Shown here one piece after another: positions 17,085 through 26,160 of a stretch of DNA of 64,000 nucleotides; position 1 is the stretch's first letter, and each line of letters opens with the position of its first letter. The position numbers and the translations under genes are program-made. This stretch comes from Buttiauxella gaviniae ATCC 51604 (GTDB lineage: Bacteria > Pseudomonadota > Gammaproteobacteria > Enterobacterales > Enterobacteriaceae), in assembly GCF_001654835.1 (NCBI RefSeq), contig NZ_LXEP01000044.1, positions 124,001-188,000 of the forward strand, in the 5' to 3' direction. Under the pieces are notes generated by a model. That model did no database searches. It was not told where the DNA came from and saw only the letters and a list, made by a program, of their open reading frames with translations.

Positions 17085-17570
17085 ATGGCTAATGACATTT
17101 TTGCAGGTCTATATGTCGATGTATTCTTGTCTGATAAAACAGATAATACCTCGGTACAAGGGACAGATTTTGTTCTGATTCCCGAACTTTCCGCATTCCC
17201 TGAAACTGGTATTGAACGTACTGTTATTGACGTTCCAAACTTTTCCAGTGATACCAACCGTAAATTAGTTGGTCGTGCGTCCATTCCAGATATTGCGCTA
17301 TCACTGAATTATATTCCGGGTGATTTGATGCATGAAAAAATCCGCGCTCTTGGTGATTCTGGCACTAAATCACAGTTTAAAATCGTGTATTACACCGACG
17401 CAACCAAAACAATAGGTTTAGCAAGTGTGTACAACGGTTTTATTTCTAGTGCGAATCTTTCGGGTGGTGCTGATGCGGTAGTAACGCAAAATTTCACGCT
17501 TGCAATTGATAAGCGCGTTATTTCTCAGGTTGTGGATACTTCTATGAGTGGTGGATCGGGAAACCCGTAA
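17085..17570 (+). CDS. Major tail tube protein (zero-frame product)
   Basis: 161 residues. NDIFAGLYVDVFLSDKTD ... LIPELSAFPETGIERTVIDVPNFSSDTNRKLVGRASIPDIALSLNY matches lambda gpV-type tube proteins in size and pattern. It precedes the G/GT chaperones as in lambda. The C-terminal GGSGNP lies over a slippery heptamer, and a -1 shift would add 41 residues. It has its own motif, terminator and ribosome-binding site, suggesting separate high expression. Confidence 0.85.
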   Translation: MANDIFAGLYVDVFLSDKTDNTSVQGTDFVLIPELSAFPETGIERTVIDVPNFSSDTNRKLVGRASIPDIALSLNYIPGDLMHEKIRALGDSGTKSQFKIVYYTDATKTIGLASVYNGFISSANLSGGADAVVTQNFTLAIDKRVISQVVDTSMSGGSGNP

Positions 17571-17689
17571 CCCCTCCGGGAACGGGGGGGAATCCAGATC
17601 CCGACTACGTAGCAACTGAACCACCTACCGATGAAATTGATCTACCTGATGTAGATTTAGACGATATCATTAATGGTGCTGGAACTTGA
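17558..17689 (+). other. Programmed -1 frameshift signal and C-terminal extension of tube protein
   Basis: G GGA AAC in zero frame at 17558-17564 is a canonical -1 slippery heptamer. Six bases later CCCCTCC (17571-17577) can pair with seven G (17584-17590) around a 6-base loop. The -1 frame stays open to the TGA at 17687-17689 and encodes 41 residues (PVTPPGTGGNPDPDYVATEP then an acidic DLPDVDLDDIINGAGT). The shifted product is 201 residues. The zero-frame stop TAA follows one codon after the heptamer. Confidence 0.75.
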
Positions 17690-17696
17690 TAATTTT

Positions 17697-17725
17697 AACC
17701 CCTTCCGAAAGGTTGGGGTTTTTTT
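17697..17725 (+). terminator. Intrinsic terminator after tube gene
   Basis: AACCCC/GGGGTT stem with inner CC/GG pairs and a GAAA loop, followed by seven T. It lies eight bases downstream of the -1 frame stop, which supports the extension belonging to the tube gene. Confidence 0.85.
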
Positions 17726-17731
17726 ATGCCC

Positions 17732-17737
17732 TAAATA
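17732..17737 (+). promoter_or_regulatory. CCCTAAATAA motif
   Basis: It lies seven bases after the terminator and 35 before the ATG at 17767, which has AAGGG as ribosome-binding site. Confidence 0.5.
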
Positions 17738-17766
17738 AGTTCATCTAACAAATAAGGGTATTAAAA

Positions 17767-18069
17767 ATGAATTTTGAAAAAATGATGCAAGACCTAGCTC
17801 CGAAGCGTGAACCTATTCAGATCGGTGAATACACCTTTTATGCGCGTCCAATGACTGTTAAAGAATATCTTGAACATTTGTACAATCCAGATAAATCAGA
17901 CCGCGATGAACTGACTATTTTTAGGTGTATTCAAGATGAAGATGGTAAACCAGTATTCGAAACTATTGACCAGGTTAAAAAGTTATTCAGCAATGTGAAA
18001 AGTATTTTGATTGGTGCTGTTGCTGATGCAAGTATTCGTATTGATCCGGTAGAAGTCGAAAAAAAGTAA
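17767..18069 (+). CDS. Tail assembly chaperone G
   Basis: 100 residues in the position and size class of lambda gpG-type chaperones (YTFYARPMTVKEYLEHLYNPDKSDRDELTIFRCIQDEDGKPVF). The last codons are GAA AAA AAG TAA, giving a slippery A AAA AAG. Binds tape measure and tube subunits during tail assembly. Confidence 0.75.
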   Translation: MNFEKMMQDLAPKREPIQIGEYTFYARPMTVKEYLEHLYNPDKSDRDELTIFRCIQDEDGKPVFETIDQVKKLFSNVKSILIGAVADASIRIDPVEVEKK

Positions 18070-18476
18070 AAAGCAATTCATATCTAGGATTTTATTATCG
18101 TCAACAAATGCGCAAGGGTTTATCAAAACAAGAAATGATGGATTTACCCTTGCCTGAATTTTGTGAATTGCAATTATTCGATGAATACCTTGAACCACAA
18201 TCCCCACAACTTGACGATATCAGGCATTCAATAACTCAGGCCAATCTTTATCGTTCGTCCGGTAATTTATCAAAAGACGGATTGAAAAGAATGAAAGCAG
18301 AAGATTTCAGAATGTTCAGTGATGAAGCTATTTTCAAAACCCCTGAGCAACTCGAGGAAATTAAGCGCAAACAGGAACAGCAACGCATTCAGGCGGTTAA
18401 TCAAATGCTTACTCCTGCACAGTTAAAACAATTAAAAGAAATGCAAAGGGGCGCAAGTAATGGCAAAGAAAAATAA
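18060..18476 (+). CDS. T segment of GT chaperone, made by -1 frameshift
   Basis: The heptamer AAAAAAG at 18060-18066 lets ribosomes slip into the -1 frame, which is open upstream of it and continues 136 codons to 18476 (total GT product 236 residues). The joined text SYLGFYYRQQMRKGLSKQEMMDLPLPEF is the typical start of T domains. An ATG at 18108 exists but has no convincing ribosome-binding site. The G/GT frameshift is a conserved feature of lambda-like tails. The C-terminal part is a Q/K-rich helix. Confidence 0.8.
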   Translation, partial: KKVKSNSYLGFYYRQQMRKGLSKQEMMDLPLPEFCELQLFDEYLEPQSPQLDDIRHSITQANLYRSSGNLSKDGLKRMKAEDFRMFSDEAIFKTPEQLEEIKRKQEQQRIQAVNQMLTPAQLKQLKEMQRGASNGKEK

Positions 18477-20652
18477 TCATGAAATAGAATTAACAGGTAA
18501 TACGGCTGGACTAGTTCGGGCAACTGGTCAAGCCGAAAGAATGCTTGATGGTTTATCTAATCAAGCTGTGTCGTTAAACGGCATCCTTGGCAGTCTCGGC
18601 AACTCGCTTAAAGGGGCAGGTGGTTTATCACCTGCATTCGTTGCGCTTGGTGGTGTGGCTTCTGTGGCGGCTGCTGGCATAACGGCGGTTATGGCATCGG
18701 CTGCGAAAGCTAATGCGCTGGATCAGCTCGCGCAATCTAGCTTGATGAACGTTGAATATCTTCAACAGTTAGCACATGCCTTTGGTGATGCGGGTGTTAA
18801 AGCCGAAGAATTTGGGGCAATCAACAAAGATGCTTTGAAGAACTTGGGCGAAGGTGTTGCTACTGGTGGCGGCATTGCCGAAGATCTCAAAAAGTACGGT
18901 ATGAACATCAAGGATTTCACAAAACACATTGGTGAAGCAAACGGCGGGGTTAAAGCGTCGATAAGTCTGTTCTATCAGATGCGTGATGCGGGTGCTACCA
19001 CGGCAGAAACAACCTCTGCAATGGAAAAACTCGCGGGTGGCAGTTCCAAACTGATTACTACCTTGACCGAAGCCGGTTCCGAACAAGCCGCCTTGAACAT
19101 GATCCAGGATCAGAACGTCGATATTACCGAAGATGCGATTGTTTCCTACCGTGAATTTAGTCGGCGTATGGGTGATTTCGAGGAAAAAGCCAAAGGTGCA
19201 ATTGCAAACGGGTTAGCGCCATTGGTTGATAAAATGGTCGTTCTGTACGATTGGTGGGATAAGGATTGGAAAAACACATCGTTTTATAAAACCCTTTCTG
19301 ATATGGGTGAAGCGGCTTCAAAAGCAAAAGAGAATGGTGCTTTTAGTCCTGTTGGTATGACACAAGCCCAACTTAATAACGTTGGTGCTACTTACACGAA
19401 AGCAGAACTTGCGGAAATCAAGTATCAAGAGGCTATGAAAGCCGCGCAGATTCAGGCCGATAAGAACATGGCCATCGTTGATAAGAACATAGCCGAACGC
19501 AAAAAGGCAGATGCAGAAAAAGCCGCTGCTGATCGAATCATCAAGGATCGTGAAGATAAAGACGCTGCGGAAAAAGCCCTGAAAGCTAAAGAACAGGCAG
19601 ACAAGGAAGCGGAACGATTAGGTAAGGAAGCACAACGTAAACGTGATGCAGAAGCAAAAGAGGCGCAACGGTTAGCAGACCAGCAAGCCAAAGATGCGGA
19701 AACCCTACGTAAAACACAACTCGATACCCTGAACCGTATCAACATTGAAGGGTATTCCCGTGAAGCTGCAAGCATGGCAAGTGCTCAAGTCAAGTTGGGT
19801 AACAGCTTTACTGACCTCAAGACGCTTTACGATCAAGGGATCATTGATGCAGAACAGTACCAACAAAAGAAACAGGAACTGTTAGCCGCCAACGGTGAAA
19901 ACTTCTACCAATCGTTAATCGGTGCTGATCCTGAAAAAGCAGAAGAAATGATTCAGGCTAGTCAAGAATTGTACAATCGCGAACTTGAAAACCTGCAATT
20001 GTCACTTGAAAACAAGCTGATTATGCAAGAGGAATATCAAGCCAAATTAGATGCGCTTGATCAAGGTAGAGTTACCCGTGAAGAAGCCATTCAAAAAGCC
20101 TCAATGGAAATACAAGCAAAATCCACCAATGCGCAGTTAGCCACTTACGAGGGTATGACTGATGCGATGGGTTCCGTGCTTACTGCATTCGGTGGTCAGA
20201 ACTCCAAAGCGGCAAAAGCGGCGTTTGCTGTATCGAAAGGGCTTGCGATTGCACAGGCTATGATTGCGGCACCTGCTGCGGCATCTAAGGCGATGGAATC
20301 CAACCCGTACCCGTATTCAATCGCACTGGCTGCGGCTGCTTATGGTCAGGTTCTAACTCAAGTCGCCAGTATCAAAAGCGTGAAAGGCCAGTTCCATGAT
20401 GGTATAGACAACGTTCCTTCTACTGGTACTTACCTGCTGGAAAAAGGGGAAAGGGTGGTAGATAAGCGCCTGAACGACGATTTGAAAGGCTTCATCAACC
20501 ATGAGTCAGGCGGTCAACCTATATCGGTAAATGCTCCGCTGAACATTTCCGGTAACGTGAACAGTTCTGATCAAATGGTAATGAACGCGATTAAGAATCA
20601 TCCTCAGATGGTAGCGCGAGCGGTGGAGGATGCACAACGGCGCAGATTGTAA
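18460..20652 (+). CDS. Tail tape measure protein
   Basis: 730 residues (lambda gpH is 853), implying a somewhat shorter tail if the usual length rule holds. A hydrophobic stretch at about 60-90 (SPAFVALGGVASVAAAGITAVMASAA), long charged coiled coil at about 330-430, and a second hydrophobic part near 600-640 (KAAFAVSKGLAIAQAMIAAPAAAS) are typical. The near-C-terminal HDGIDNVPSTGTYLLEKGERVV block is found in many tape measures. Overlaps the T segment by 17 bases. Confidence 0.9.
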   Translation: MAKKNNHEIELTGNTAGLVRATGQAERMLDGLSNQAVSLNGILGSLGNSLKGAGGLSPAFVALGGVASVAAAGITAVMASAAKANALDQLAQSSLMNVEYLQQLAHAFGDAGVKAEEFGAINKDALKNLGEGVATGGGIAEDLKKYGMNIKDFTKHIGEANGGVKASISLFYQMRDAGATTAETTSAMEKLAGGSSKLITTLTEAGSEQAALNMIQDQNVDITEDAIVSYREFSRRMGDFEEKAKGAIANGLAPLVDKMVVLYDWWDKDWKNTSFYKTLSDMGEAASKAKENGAFSPVGMTQAQLNNVGATYTKAELAEIKYQEAMKAAQIQADKNMAIVDKNIAERKKADAEKAAADRIIKDREDKDAAEKALKAKEQADKEAERLGKEAQRKRDAEAKEAQRLADQQAKDAETLRKTQLDTLNRINIEGYSREAASMASAQVKLGNSFTDLKTLYDQGIIDAEQYQQKKQELLAANGENFYQSLIGADPEKAEEMIQASQELYNRELENLQLSLENKLIMQEEYQAKLDALDQGRVTREEAIQKASMEIQAKSTNAQLATYEGMTDAMGSVLTAFGGQNSKAAKAAFAVSKGLAIAQAMIAAPAAASKAMESNPYPYSIALAAAAYGQVLTQVASIKSVKGQFHDGIDNVPSTGTYLLEKGERVVDKRLNDDLKGFINHESGGQPISVNAPLNISGNVNSSDQMVMNAIKNHPQMVARAVEDAQRRRL

Positions 20653-20656
20653 CAGC

Positions 20657-20678
20657 TAAATACAGAATATAACTGTAA
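20657..20678 (+). promoter_or_regulatory. CTAAATAC motif with small hairpin
   Basis: TAAATA at 20657-20662; TACAG/CTGTA can pair. AAGAGG precedes the ATG at 20691. Confidence 0.5.
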
Positions 20679-20690
20679 GAGGCTTTAATA

Positions 20691-21257
20691 ATGGCTGTTG
20701 ACATTTTCAATAATAATGATTTGAAAATTGGCGTGACATTGAAAAGTGTTGCGCCTTTTTTCAATAACCGTACTGCAAGCGGCAAATTCTCGCGTAGATA
20801 TTCAGGTATCCAATATTTCGAAATGGATATCAACTTGCAATTTCAAGGCGAAAAACAATACATCTTTGATCAATGGTTAAGTGAATACCGTTACGGTAAA
20901 CCCTTTTATTTTCCAATGGCAAAATCAATTAACTTGAAGTATCGGGGGGCGCAAAACTCTATTTGTGTCGTTACAGATCCGGCAATGGCTGGCGGTCGTC
21001 AGATTAAAACTATCGTGCCGTTAGAAGCTGGAACCCGTTTCACCTTTACGAATCAAGCTAAAGTTTATGAAGTCGTATCCTACGATGCACAAAACCAAAC
21101 AATGAATATTTTCCCGAACTTGCGTGAACAAGTTACGGCGGGCGAAATCATGAATTACCAAAACCCACAAATGAAACTGGTAATGACTAATGGAACTATT
21201 GAAACCGATCTTGAACAAATTGTTAGATTAAAAATTACAACAACTGAGGCGATCTAA
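20691..21257 (+). CDS. Distal minor tail protein (lambda gpM position)
   Basis: 188 residues. Follows the tape measure and overlaps the next start by one base. Beta-rich with a YRYGKPFYFPMAKSINLKY segment of the kind in distal tail/minor tail proteins. Position and size support the call; no specific motif is known to me. Confidence 0.6.
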   Translation: MAVDIFNNNDLKIGVTLKSVAPFFNNRTASGKFSRRYSGIQYFEMDINLQFQGEKQYIFDQWLSEYRYGKPFYFPMAKSINLKYRGAQNSICVVTDPAMAGGRQIKTIVPLEAGTRFTFTNQAKVYEVVSYDAQNQTMNIFPNLREQVTAGEIMNYQNPQMKLVMTNGTIETDLEQIVRLKITTTEAI

Positions 21258-21910
21258 TGGATATTCAACAGGCTTTTGATAACCTATGTACAGATCGTGA
21301 TTTCCTGGATTTATACGGCGAACATACCGGGGATTTTTTAACACGCTTAACCATTGCGCAATTATTCAGTACCGGATCGCTTTATCATGTAGTGAATATT
21401 AAATTCGCTGATGGTTCGGGTGAGTTGCGTTTGTGCGATGGTTATCATGATATTACTTTCAACAATCAATTGTATATTGCAAGTGGTGATTTTCTCGATA
21501 TTCAGAATCCTACGCGCTCGAAAGAATTAAATAATACTGGTATGAGTGTTCGAGTTTCAAACGTGCGCCCTGAATACGTCACCATGATCAAGAACAAACA
21601 ATTCGATAAAGCCGTAGTAACTATCAGAATGGTATTTTTAAACCCAATGAGCGGGGCAGTGATGCAAGATTTCGGGGTGTTTCAAGGTGAAATCGATTCA
21701 TCAAGTATTAGCCTTGATTTTTCCAATGATGAGGAATGGAAGTCTGAAACCGATATCAAGATAAATTCATTTTGGGCGGTACTTGAAAAGAATGCACGTT
21801 CGCACTGTACCGATGGTGTTCACCGTTCTTATGCTGGTAATGAAAATGATGGATTCTTTGCCAAAATTGGTATGTGGAATAGTGAGGCTGTGTGGAAAAC
21901 GAAACAATAA
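21257..21910 (+). CDS. Minor tail protein, DUF2163/gpL-like
   Basis: 217 residues. LRLCDGYHDITFNNQLYIASGDFLDIQNPTRSKELNNTGMSVRVSNV and the C-terminal CTDGVHRSYAGNENDGFF fit the DUF2163 or gpL type of tail-tip proteins, located between the M and K positions. Translation is coupled to the preceding gene by an overlapping TAATG. Confidence 0.7.
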   Translation: MDIQQAFDNLCTDRDFLDLYGEHTGDFLTRLTIAQLFSTGSLYHVVNIKFADGSGELRLCDGYHDITFNNQLYIASGDFLDIQNPTRSKELNNTGMSVRVSNVRPEYVTMIKNKQFDKAVVTIRMVFLNPMSGAVMQDFGVFQGEIDSSSISLDFSNDEEWKSETDIKINSFWAVLEKNARSHCTDGVHRSYAGNENDGFFAKIGMWNSEAVWKTKQ

Positions 21911-21918
21911 AATAACCC

Positions 21919-21950
21919 TAAATACGGGAAACCATAAAGGAATCCCGTAT
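21919..21950 (+). promoter_or_regulatory. CCTAAATAC motif; hairpin covering start codon
   Basis: TAAATA at 21919-21924. ATACGGGA (21922-21929) pairs with TCCCGTAT (21943-21950), which includes the first two bases of the ATG at 21949. The AAAGG ribosome-binding site is in the loop. Confidence 0.55.
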
Positions 21951-22371
21951 GTTTCAGAAACAAGCAAAAATAACAGATTACATTAATGAGCAAATCGGAC
22001 AGCCTATTGTTTACGGTGAAAATGATTGCAACTTGCTCTGTTTAAAAATGGTCGATATCGAAACAGGTTCAGACCATTTCAATAAGTTGGTTAATCAATA
22101 CACATCGGTAAAAGAAGGGTTGACCAAAGCCAAAAAAATCATTGGCTATTCTAATGCACTTGAAATCATCAAAGATAATTATGAACAAACTGATGATTTT
22201 TCAGATGGTTGTTTATTGGTAAAAGAACATAAAGAAGGTGCGCGGAAAGTATTTCATGTTTCCGTTGTGTATTCCGGTTGGGCTTTAACGATGGATAACG
22301 GCTTTTATAAAAATATCCCGGCTGTTCAAGCCGATTACGATTCTATTTGGAGAATTAAAAAATGCCTATGA
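21949..22371 (+). CDS. Tail-tip protein of gpK position, DUF6950/NlpC-like
   Basis: 140 residues. YGENDCNLLCLKMVD contains the DC pair typical of NlpC/P60-like phage proteins of the DUF6950 kind, and FHVSVVYSGWALTMDNGF may supply the His. It is shorter than lambda gpK and lacks an evident JAMM part. It may cleave peptidoglycan or serve in tip assembly. Overlaps the J gene by 10 bases. Confidence 0.6.
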   Translation: MFQKQAKITDYINEQIGQPIVYGENDCNLLCLKMVDIETGSDHFNKLVNQYTSVKEGLTKAKKIIGYSNALEIIKDNYEQTDDFSDGCLLVKEHKEGARKVFHVSVVYSGWALTMDNGFYKNIPAVQADYDSIWRIKKCL

Positions 22372-25300
22372 TCGCAATCGTAGCCGTGATTGCGGCTGCT
22401 TCTATGTCTGCTGCTATGATTGCGGCGGGTGTCGCTGTTGTAACTGCTATCGCGATTGGTGTCGCTGTAGCTGCTACTATGGCATTAATGAGTTCGGCTA
22501 TGAGTCCATCCGTCCCGAAATTTAATAGTGGGGATCAGGGAACATCACTCGGAACAGCGTCAGACCCAAAAACGGTATTGCCGATTATCTACGGTGAATC
22601 CAGAACGGGTACGGTTTGTGTTTATAAAGATGTTGCTACACAAGGTAAACGCGCTGATACACATTTAGTACAAATATTCGCAGTTGCAGAGGGTGAAATT
22701 GATAATTTCCGAAATCTGTATATGGATAATAAAAAGATTTTGGTAGATGGTACTTACCGTGATGGTATTGTTCCTGAAAACAATTTCAACCCACTTTATA
22801 AAGGTTACGTGCAAATTGAATTTTCAACGGGTAAAAATCCAGGGCGTCACCTTTCATTAGCGCATCAATATCTTGGTGATAAATGGCCTGTACAAAATAC
22901 GGGTAATGGTGTTGCCACTATTTGTATTGTGATGCAGAAAACCGTAAATGCGTTGAATAATGGCGTTGATGTTTTGCAACCCAATTCACAAGTTGCAGTA
23001 GATATTCAGGGGCGATTAATCACAGATCTGGTTACTGGTCAACGTACAGCCTCAAGAAATGGCCCGTCGCAAATTATCGATTATTTGACAAATACAAAAT
23101 ATGGTTTGGGTGTTCCACTTGAGCAAATCGATCTTGATAGCTTTAAAACTGCTGCTGTTCAATCCGCAAGTTATTTTTCAGATGGTGCTACCGATCCAAA
23201 CGCAACATTTAAGAAAAACTTAGTAAATATTTGCGCTGCGTTTGGTGGTGTTATTTTTGACAACTTCGGAAAGATTACTTGCAAGCTCGATTCACCGGAC
23301 GTAATCAAATATACATTCAATGAAAATAACATGACAAACGGTCAAATATCTTTCAAGGATGGTGAAACAGCAGAATATTACAACACACTGAATGTTTCAT
23401 ATTTTGACCCGGCAATTGACTACGCAACAAATATTTTACGCTATCCATCGAACCCGAACACTGATCCGCTAATCGCTAAAGATAAGCGAATTATTTCGAA
23501 AGATCTTGAATTGCGATTTGTTAAGGATGCAAATCAAGTTGATAAACTGGCAAGTGTTGAACGCAACAAATGTAAATTATCACAGCAAATGAGTTTTATT
23601 ACTGCTGATGCTTACACGTTGCAAGTTTGGGATGTTATCAAAGTTAGTCTTGACGAATTGCAATTAAAAGATTCTCTATGGCGCGTAACAGGTATTACAC
23701 CTAGTTTGCAAGGCGGTATGGCTGGAAATATTACAGTTCAATGCGTTGAATATAACAGTGCGGTTTATACCGATATGGATTTTGCAGCGAAACCAGATAA
23801 CACACCATCATCAATAAGTGCTGATATTGGTCAACCATTTAATCTTGTTGCTGCTGCTGTTGGTGAAACCGTCTACGGTAAATCCATTCTGTTAACCTGG
23901 GATGCGAAAGAAGATTTTAACCGTTATCGCTTCTTCATCCAGTACAAACAAGCTGGTTCAACGGATTGGTTAGACGCTGGCGCAACTGGTCAATTCCAGT
24001 TCACGATCACCGGACTGAAATCAGGCGTTAATTATGATTACCGTGTGTGTGCTGCGGGCCTGTTCTACCAATCACCGTGGACAGAACTTATGAACCAGAA
24101 CCCGGCGATTTCTTACGACTTGCCAGCTCCGGTTGTACGACTGCGTAACGCTAAAGTTGTTGGTGGTTTGGAAACTGAACACGATGAATTTTTCTTTGAA
24201 TGGGATGATCAACAACAAACTGATGTAACCATTAACGGAAAGATGCAGAAGTTTTCCGACCTGTTTGATTACTACCAGGTGAACGTTACAACCAATAGCA
24301 AAACGGTACAGTACCGCACTTACGATCTTCATTGGGCGTACACCTACGCAATGAACGTACAAAACGGCCTGAGTCGCAATGTGCGCGTTGGTGTTACTGC
24401 GGTGGGTTACGGTGGCATGAAATCGGTTGAAACCGTCCTGAACTGCTTTAATGCGCAATGCGCAGGGCTTAAAGGTTTTACCGCAACGGCAGGATTCAAC
24501 ACCATCTTTACCCAATGGCTTGACCCAACTGAACTTGATTTCGCTGGCGTGATTGTTCAGGTTGCTACTGATGCAGGATTCACCCAAAACCTGAAAGTGT
24601 TTCAAGCTCCGAACGCCTACGAGATTCATCAACTGGTGATCGAGGATGGTAAATATTATGTTCGTGCGGGTGCCTATGACGTGTTCGGCATCGATGGGGT
24701 GATTTATACCGCTCCGGTTTATGTTGACCTGCAATCAAAAGTTAACTGGACTAACCAGGATCAACAAGCGTTAGAAGATTTTATTAACCTTGAAACCCGT
24801 TTAGATGGTGCAATCGAACAGGCGTTCGAGCGTTCGAAAGATGCTTTGCAAGTCGAGTTGTCCAACCTGAACACCAACATCAAAAATGATTACGGTAAGG
24901 CTATCAGTGCTGCTGTAACCGATTTGAAAACCATCGTTAAAGATGGTGATGCTTTGGTTAGTACCCGACTTGACCAGGTAAAAACGCAGGTTGATAAAGA
25001 TATTGCGGCAACAGTAACGAATATGAATCAGGCTATTGCTTCTGGTGATGCTGCTCAGGCTTCGGCAATTCAGGTAGTGAAATCAGAACTGAAAGGGAAT
25101 ATTGCGCAAGTCAGTACCGAAGCACAAACGAAAGTTGACGCTTTGAAAAATACGATTAACGCAAGCTATACCGTGAAAGTGAATGCGGGTGGTGTTGTAA
25201 CTGGTATGCAGTTGTTGGCAGATCCAGCAAACAACAAATCAGCGATTTACTTTAATGCTAATGAATTTTTCATCATTTCTGATGCAACGAATACGGCAAG

Positions 25301-26105
25301 CCCTGTAATCCCGTTTGCGGTACAAAATAACCGTGTATTCATCAACTCTGCAATGATTGCTGATGCTTCTATCGGTTCGGCAAAAATCACTGATGCTTCT
25401 ATCGGTTCTGCAAAGATTGTTGATGGTGCAATTACCAACGCGAAGATCCAGAACGCCGCAATCACCAACGGTAAAATTTCAGGAACTTTATCATCACAAA
25501 ACGCTGCTGGTTGGGCGCTTTATCAGGATGGTTCTTTTACCGCAACGAAAGCGAACATTACAGGCACGATTAACGCTAACGGTGGTGTGTTTAACAACGT
25601 AACGATAGCAAGTAACTGTGATATTCAGGGGACGTTAACCGCTAATAAAATTGTTGGTGATATCGCCGCACAAGGCATTTTACCCGCTTGCGCATATCTC
25701 AGAACTGATAGCGGCGTCTGGACTACGGTTAGCCGCCAGGTTTACAACGGGCAAGGCAATAACATTATTGTTTCAGTTCCTAACGTAAATTGTTATGCGA
25801 TAGGCGGTTCAGGTAGTACCACAGGCGGTAGTTTTAGTTTTCGAGTTCTTGTTGGTGGCAATGTTATCTGTTCCGAAACTATTACAGGCGGTACTGGTTT
25901 AGGTAACGGTGTCTATTTTGGTGAAGGTAGCAGAAGCGCTAAAACAACAATGGGCGGTTGTATCCAACTTAATAACGTTGGTGCGGTTGCGATTGAAGTT
26001 CAAATTCAGGGCGGCGGTTATGTCGGTTCTTTTCCTTCCGCTAAGGTTGATGCGGCACCAGTTATTGTAAGTGCTATCTATCGTAATAATATCTTTACAG
26101 GCTAA
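22362..26105 (+). CDS. Host-specificity/tail tip protein, lambda gpJ-like
   Basis: 1247 residues. It begins with a strongly hydrophobic Ala/Val-rich segment (residues 1-45), which would correspond to the membrane-active gpI-like part, so the gene may fuse I and J functions. Then a hub region (VLPIIYGESRTGTVCVYKD ... DTHLVQIFAVAEGEIDNFRNLYMD), fibronectin-III-like domains at about 490-800, a coiled coil at 800-930, and a C-terminal head with SIGSAKITDASIGSAKI repeats and a receptor-binding tip. Forms the tail tip that contacts the host. Confidence 0.9.
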   Translation: MPMIAIVAVIAAASMSAAMIAAGVAVVTAIAIGVAVAATMALMSSAMSPSVPKFNSGDQGTSLGTASDPKTVLPIIYGESRTGTVCVYKDVATQGKRADTHLVQIFAVAEGEIDNFRNLYMDNKKILVDGTYRDGIVPENNFNPLYKGYVQIEFSTGKNPGRHLSLAHQYLGDKWPVQNTGNGVATICIVMQKTVNALNNGVDVLQPNSQVAVDIQGRLITDLVTGQRTASRNGPSQIIDYLTNTKYGLGVPLEQIDLDSFKTAAVQSASYFSDGATDPNATFKKNLVNICAAFGGVIFDNFGKITCKLDSPDVIKYTFNENNMTNGQISFKDGETAEYYNTLNVSYFDPAIDYATNILRYPSNPNTDPLIAKDKRIISKDLELRFVKDANQVDKLASVERNKCKLSQQMSFITADAYTLQVWDVIKVSLDELQLKDSLWRVTGITPSLQGGMAGNITVQCVEYNSAVYTDMDFAAKPDNTPSSISADIGQPFNLVAAAVGETVYGKSILLTWDAKEDFNRYRFFIQYKQAGSTDWLDAGATGQFQFTITGLKSGVNYDYRVCAAGLFYQSPWTELMNQNPAISYDLPAPVVRLRNAKVVGGLETEHDEFFFEWDDQQQTDVTINGKMQKFSDLFDYYQVNVTTNSKTVQYRTYDLHWAYTYAMNVQNGLSRNVRVGVTAVGYGGMKSVETVLNCFNAQCAGLKGFTATAGFNTIFTQWLDPTELDFAGVIVQVATDAGFTQNLKVFQAPNAYEIHQLVIEDGKYYVRAGAYDVFGIDGVIYTAPVYVDLQSKVNWTNQDQQALEDFINLETRLDGAIEQAFERSKDALQVELSNLNTNIKNDYGKAISAAVTDLKTIVKDGDALVSTRLDQVKTQVDKDIAATVTNMNQAIASGDAAQASAIQVVKSELKGNIAQVSTEAQTKVDALKNTINASYTVKVNAGGVVTGMQLLADPANNKSAIYFNANEFFIISDATNTASPVIPFAVQNNRVFINSAMIADASIGSAKITDASIGSAKIVDGAITNAKIQNAAITNGKISGTLSSQNAAGWALYQDGSFTATKANITGTINANGGVFNNVTIASNCDIQGTLTANKIVGDIAAQGILPACAYLRTDSGVWTTVSRQVYNGQGNNIIVSVPNVNCYAIGGSGSTTGGSFSFRVLVGGNVICSETITGGTGLGNGVYFGEGSRSAKTTMGGCIQLNNVGAVAIEVQIQGGGYVGSFPSAKVDAAPVIVSAIYRNNIFTG

Positions 26106-26112
26106 AAATAAA

Positions 26113-26155
26113 CCCCATTAAATAAAGGTGACAATTTAACTTTAATTTAATGGGG
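26113..26155 (+). promoter_or_regulatory. TTAAATAA motif and 11-bp RBS hairpin
   Basis: CCCCATTAAAT (26113-26123) and ATTTAATGGGG (26145-26155) are perfect inverted repeats; the right arm holds the GGGGG ribosome-binding site for the ATG at 26161. The motif TAAATA (26119-26124) overlaps the left arm. Confidence 0.5.
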
Positions 26156-26160
26156 GCTTT

